Shown: piece by piece, positions 20,250 to 21,693 of the stretch
Numbering within the stretch: position 1 is the stretch's first letter
Layout of the letters: every line of letters starts with the position of its first letter
Source of the DNA: a bacterium
GTDB lineage: Bacteria; UBA10199; 2-02-FULL-44-16; JAAZCA01
Length of the DNA stretch: 21,693 nt
NCBI GenBank assembly: GCA_041648665.1
Contig: JBAZOP010000049.1
Coordinates: 1-21,693, forward strand
Reading direction: 5' to 3'
Made by a program: the position numbers and the translations under genes
Notes under the pieces: generated by a model
What the model saw: only the letters and a program-made list of their open reading frames with translations
Database searches by the model: none
What the model was told of the DNA's origin: nothing

Positions 20250-21254
20250 ATGACGATTCGCATCGGTATCAACGGTTTTGGACGCATCGGCCGCTTTGCG
20301 CTGAGGGAAATTGCACGGGGCAAGAGCATGAAGTGCGTGGGCATCAACGACATCGTGACCCCTGACGTCATGGCCCACCTTTTCAAGTACGACTCCGCCC
20401 ACGGCAGGTTCGAAGGCGAAGTCTCCTGCACCGAGAAAACGCTCAGGGTGAGCGGCCATGAAATTCCGGTCACCAGCGAAAAGGACCCTGCGGCCCTCCC
20501 GTGGAAGGCGATGGAGTGCGACATAGTGCTGGAGTGCACCGGTAGGTTCGTGGACCGCGCAAGCGCGTCGGCCCACCTTGGCGCAGGGGCGAAGCGCGTG
20601 ATCCTCTCTGCCCCGGCAAAGGAGAAGGACACCCCGACGTTCGTCTACGGCGTCAACCACGAGACCTACGACGCATCCAAGGACACGATAGTCTCCGGCG
20701 CCAGTTGCACGACAAATTGCCTGGCGCCCGTGGCCAAGGTCCTGCAGGAGAGCTTCGGCATCGAACGCGGTTTCATGACCACGATCCACTCCTACACCAA
20801 CGACCAGAGGCTCGTCGACGCACCCCACAAGGACCTGCGCAGGGCGCGCGCTGCCGCAGTATCGCAGATACCCACAACCACCGGCGCCGCGAAGGCAGTC
20901 GGCCTCGTGCTGCCCATGCTCGCGGGCAAGCTCGACGGTATCTCGGTCCGAGTCCCGACGCTCAACGTATCTCTCGTTGATCTGGTAGCTACGCTTTCCA
21001 AACAGGCGACTGCGGACGAAGTGAACGCGGCGCTGAAGAAGGCCTCCGAAGGCGAGCTCAAAGGCATTATGGCGTATGTGACCGACCCGTGCGTGTCGGT
21101 CGACTTCATGGGCGACAATCACGCCTCCAACGTCGACGCAGGCTACACCAAGACCATCGGCAACATGGTCAAGGTCCTCTCGTGGTACGACAATGAGATG
21201 GGCTTCACCCATCAAATGCTGCGCCTGGCTGAGTACATGGGAAAGAAACTTTAG
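20250..21254 (+). CDS. gap: Glyceraldehyde-3-phosphate dehydrogenase, type I
   Basis: Phosphorylating GAPDH interconverts glyceraldehyde-3-phosphate and 1,3-bisphosphoglycerate in the cytosol. It has 334 residues, the standard length. The NAD fold starts IRIGINGFGRIGR, and Asp34 (INDI) indicates NAD rather than NADP use. Catalytic Cys153 is in SGASCTTNCLAP and His180 in TTIHSYTNDQ. The phosphate-site stretch is PTTTGAAKAVG and the S-loop region is RVPTLNVSLVDL. Two normally conserved spots differ: SQIPTTTGAA where NIIPTSTGAA is usual, and SWYDNEMGFT where SWYDNEWGYS is usual. The fold and catalytic pair are intact. It has a strong AGGAGG ribosome site, with pgk following 18 bases later. Confidence 0.97.
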   Translation: MTIRIGINGFGRIGRFALREIARGKSMKCVGINDIVTPDVMAHLFKYDSAHGRFEGEVSCTEKTLRVSGHEIPVTSEKDPAALPWKAMECDIVLECTGRFVDRASASAHLGAGAKRVILSAPAKEKDTPTFVYGVNHETYDASKDTIVSGASCTTNCLAPVAKVLQESFGIERGFMTTIHSYTNDQRLVDAPHKDLRRARAAAVSQIPTTTGAAKAVGLVLPMLAGKLDGISVRVPTLNVSLVDLVATLSKQATADEVNAALKKASEGELKGIMAYVTDPCVSVDFMGDNHASNVDAGYTKTIGNMVKVLSWYDNEMGFTHQMLRLAEYMGKKL

Positions 21255-21272
21255 TTTATTGGAAGGGATTGT

Positions 21273-21693
21273 ATGACGATCAAATACATCGACGAGCTTG
21301 CGATATCTGAAAAACGCGTGTTCATCCGCGTGGATTTCAACGTCTCGCTCGACGATTCCGGCCAGATCAGGGATGACACCCGCATCAAAGCGGCGCTCCC
21401 GACAATACGCTACGCGCTCGGAGAGAACGCGAAGGTGATCCTGGCCTCGCACCTGGGCAGACCGAAGGGCAAGCCCAACCCCAAGTACACGCTCAAGCCC
21501 GTGGCGACAAGGCTCGCCGAGCTCCTGGGAGACGTGGACGTGCTGATGCCCGAGGATTGCGTGGGCGACGCCGTGAAGAAACTCAACTCGGAGATGGAGC
21601 CGGGCCAGCTGATGCTGCTCGAAAACCTCCGCTTCCATCCAGAGGAGGAAGCGAACGACGAGGGATTCTCGAAGCAACTCGCCGCGCTCTGCG
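21273..21693 (+). CDS. pgk: Phosphoglycerate kinase, N-terminal part (cut by window end)
   Basis: Pgk moves the acyl phosphate of 1,3-bisphosphoglycerate to ADP in the cytosol. About 140 residues are visible, roughly a third of the usual protein. The N-domain substrate-site motifs are present: FIRVDFNVSLDD (17-28), DDTRIKAALPTIRYAL, ASHLGRPKGKPNPKYTLKPVA (59-79) and LLENLRFHPEEE (115-126). AAGGGA stands 4 bases before ATG 21273. It directly follows gap, which supplies its substrate, and presumably shares the gap promoter. Confidence 0.96.
   Translation, partial: MTIKYIDELAISEKRVFIRVDFNVSLDDSGQIRDDTRIKAALPTIRYALGENAKVILASHLGRPKGKPNPKYTLKPVATRLAELLGDVDVLMPEDCVGDAVKKLNSEMEPGQLMLLENLRFHPEEEANDEGFSKQLAALC

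Noticed and set aside
20211..21677. 488-codon open frame opposite gap and pgk
   Set aside because: GAPDH and Pgk on the plus strand are certain. This frame has no recognisable domain.
1..21693. CRISPR array, prophage, insertion sequence or defence island
   Set aside because: There are no regularly spaced long direct repeats with unique spacers, and no transposase, integrase, phage structural or nuclease-like genes. The short repeats found are degenerate and intergenic.

Overview
The window reads as an ordinary chromosomal segment of a GC-rich, Gram-negative bacterium. It has two predicted outer-membrane beta-barrels, two lipoproteins, a GroEL C-terminus, MnmE/MnmG, a tRNA-Arg, and a gap-pgk glycolytic operon. 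One barrel (11795-12550) resembles the barrel family common in Myxococcota and related deltaproteobacterial-grade lineages, so I infer that neighbourhood without certainty. I see no transposase, integrase, phage gene or CRISPR array. Apart from short spacers the DNA is fully coding, and the longest gene-free gap is about 180 bp (1935-2112).

Layout. 1-79 is the end of groEL, followed by a clear terminator. 210-1934 is a large outer-membrane protein with its own sigma70-type promoter. 2113-2292 is a small basic ORF, converging on a small periplasmic beta-sandwich protein (2285-2665, minus). A tRNA-Arg(ACG) at 2793-2869 (minus) lies beside low-complexity repeats. From 2925 to 8092 a minus-strand block encodes an OPT-family oligopeptide transporter, peptidase T, RidA and tyrosine phenol-lyase. 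Together these suggest a route from imported peptides to free tyrosine to phenol, pyruvate and ammonia, with RidA clearing the reactive enamine/imine that the lyase makes. On the plus strand follow NamZ-like muramidase plus a PflX-like radical SAM protein (8176-10274), then a class-III aminotransferase plus a second barrel (10360-12550).

12544-17613 is a minus-strand block: a small lipoprotein, mnmG, a larger lipoprotein and mnmE. The two halves of the MnmE-MnmG tRNA-modification complex are therefore separated by a secreted-protein gene that carries its own strong terminator. Divergent from mnmE is an MMPL/RND-type exporter (17716-20154). It is followed by gap and the start of pgk (cut by the window end), driven by a promoter whose -35 lies in a perfect 20-bp palindrome.

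No wholly new multi-gene system is evident. The best leads are: the pepT-ridA-tpl gene set; a small periplasmic protein whose mature form would begin with His, in a possible copper-binding (His-brace-like) arrangement; the mnmE/lipoprotein/mnmG layout; two terminators placed too close to the next start codon for a promoter to fit; several promoters embedded in the stop codons of neighbouring genes; and A+T-rich mini-repeat spacers.
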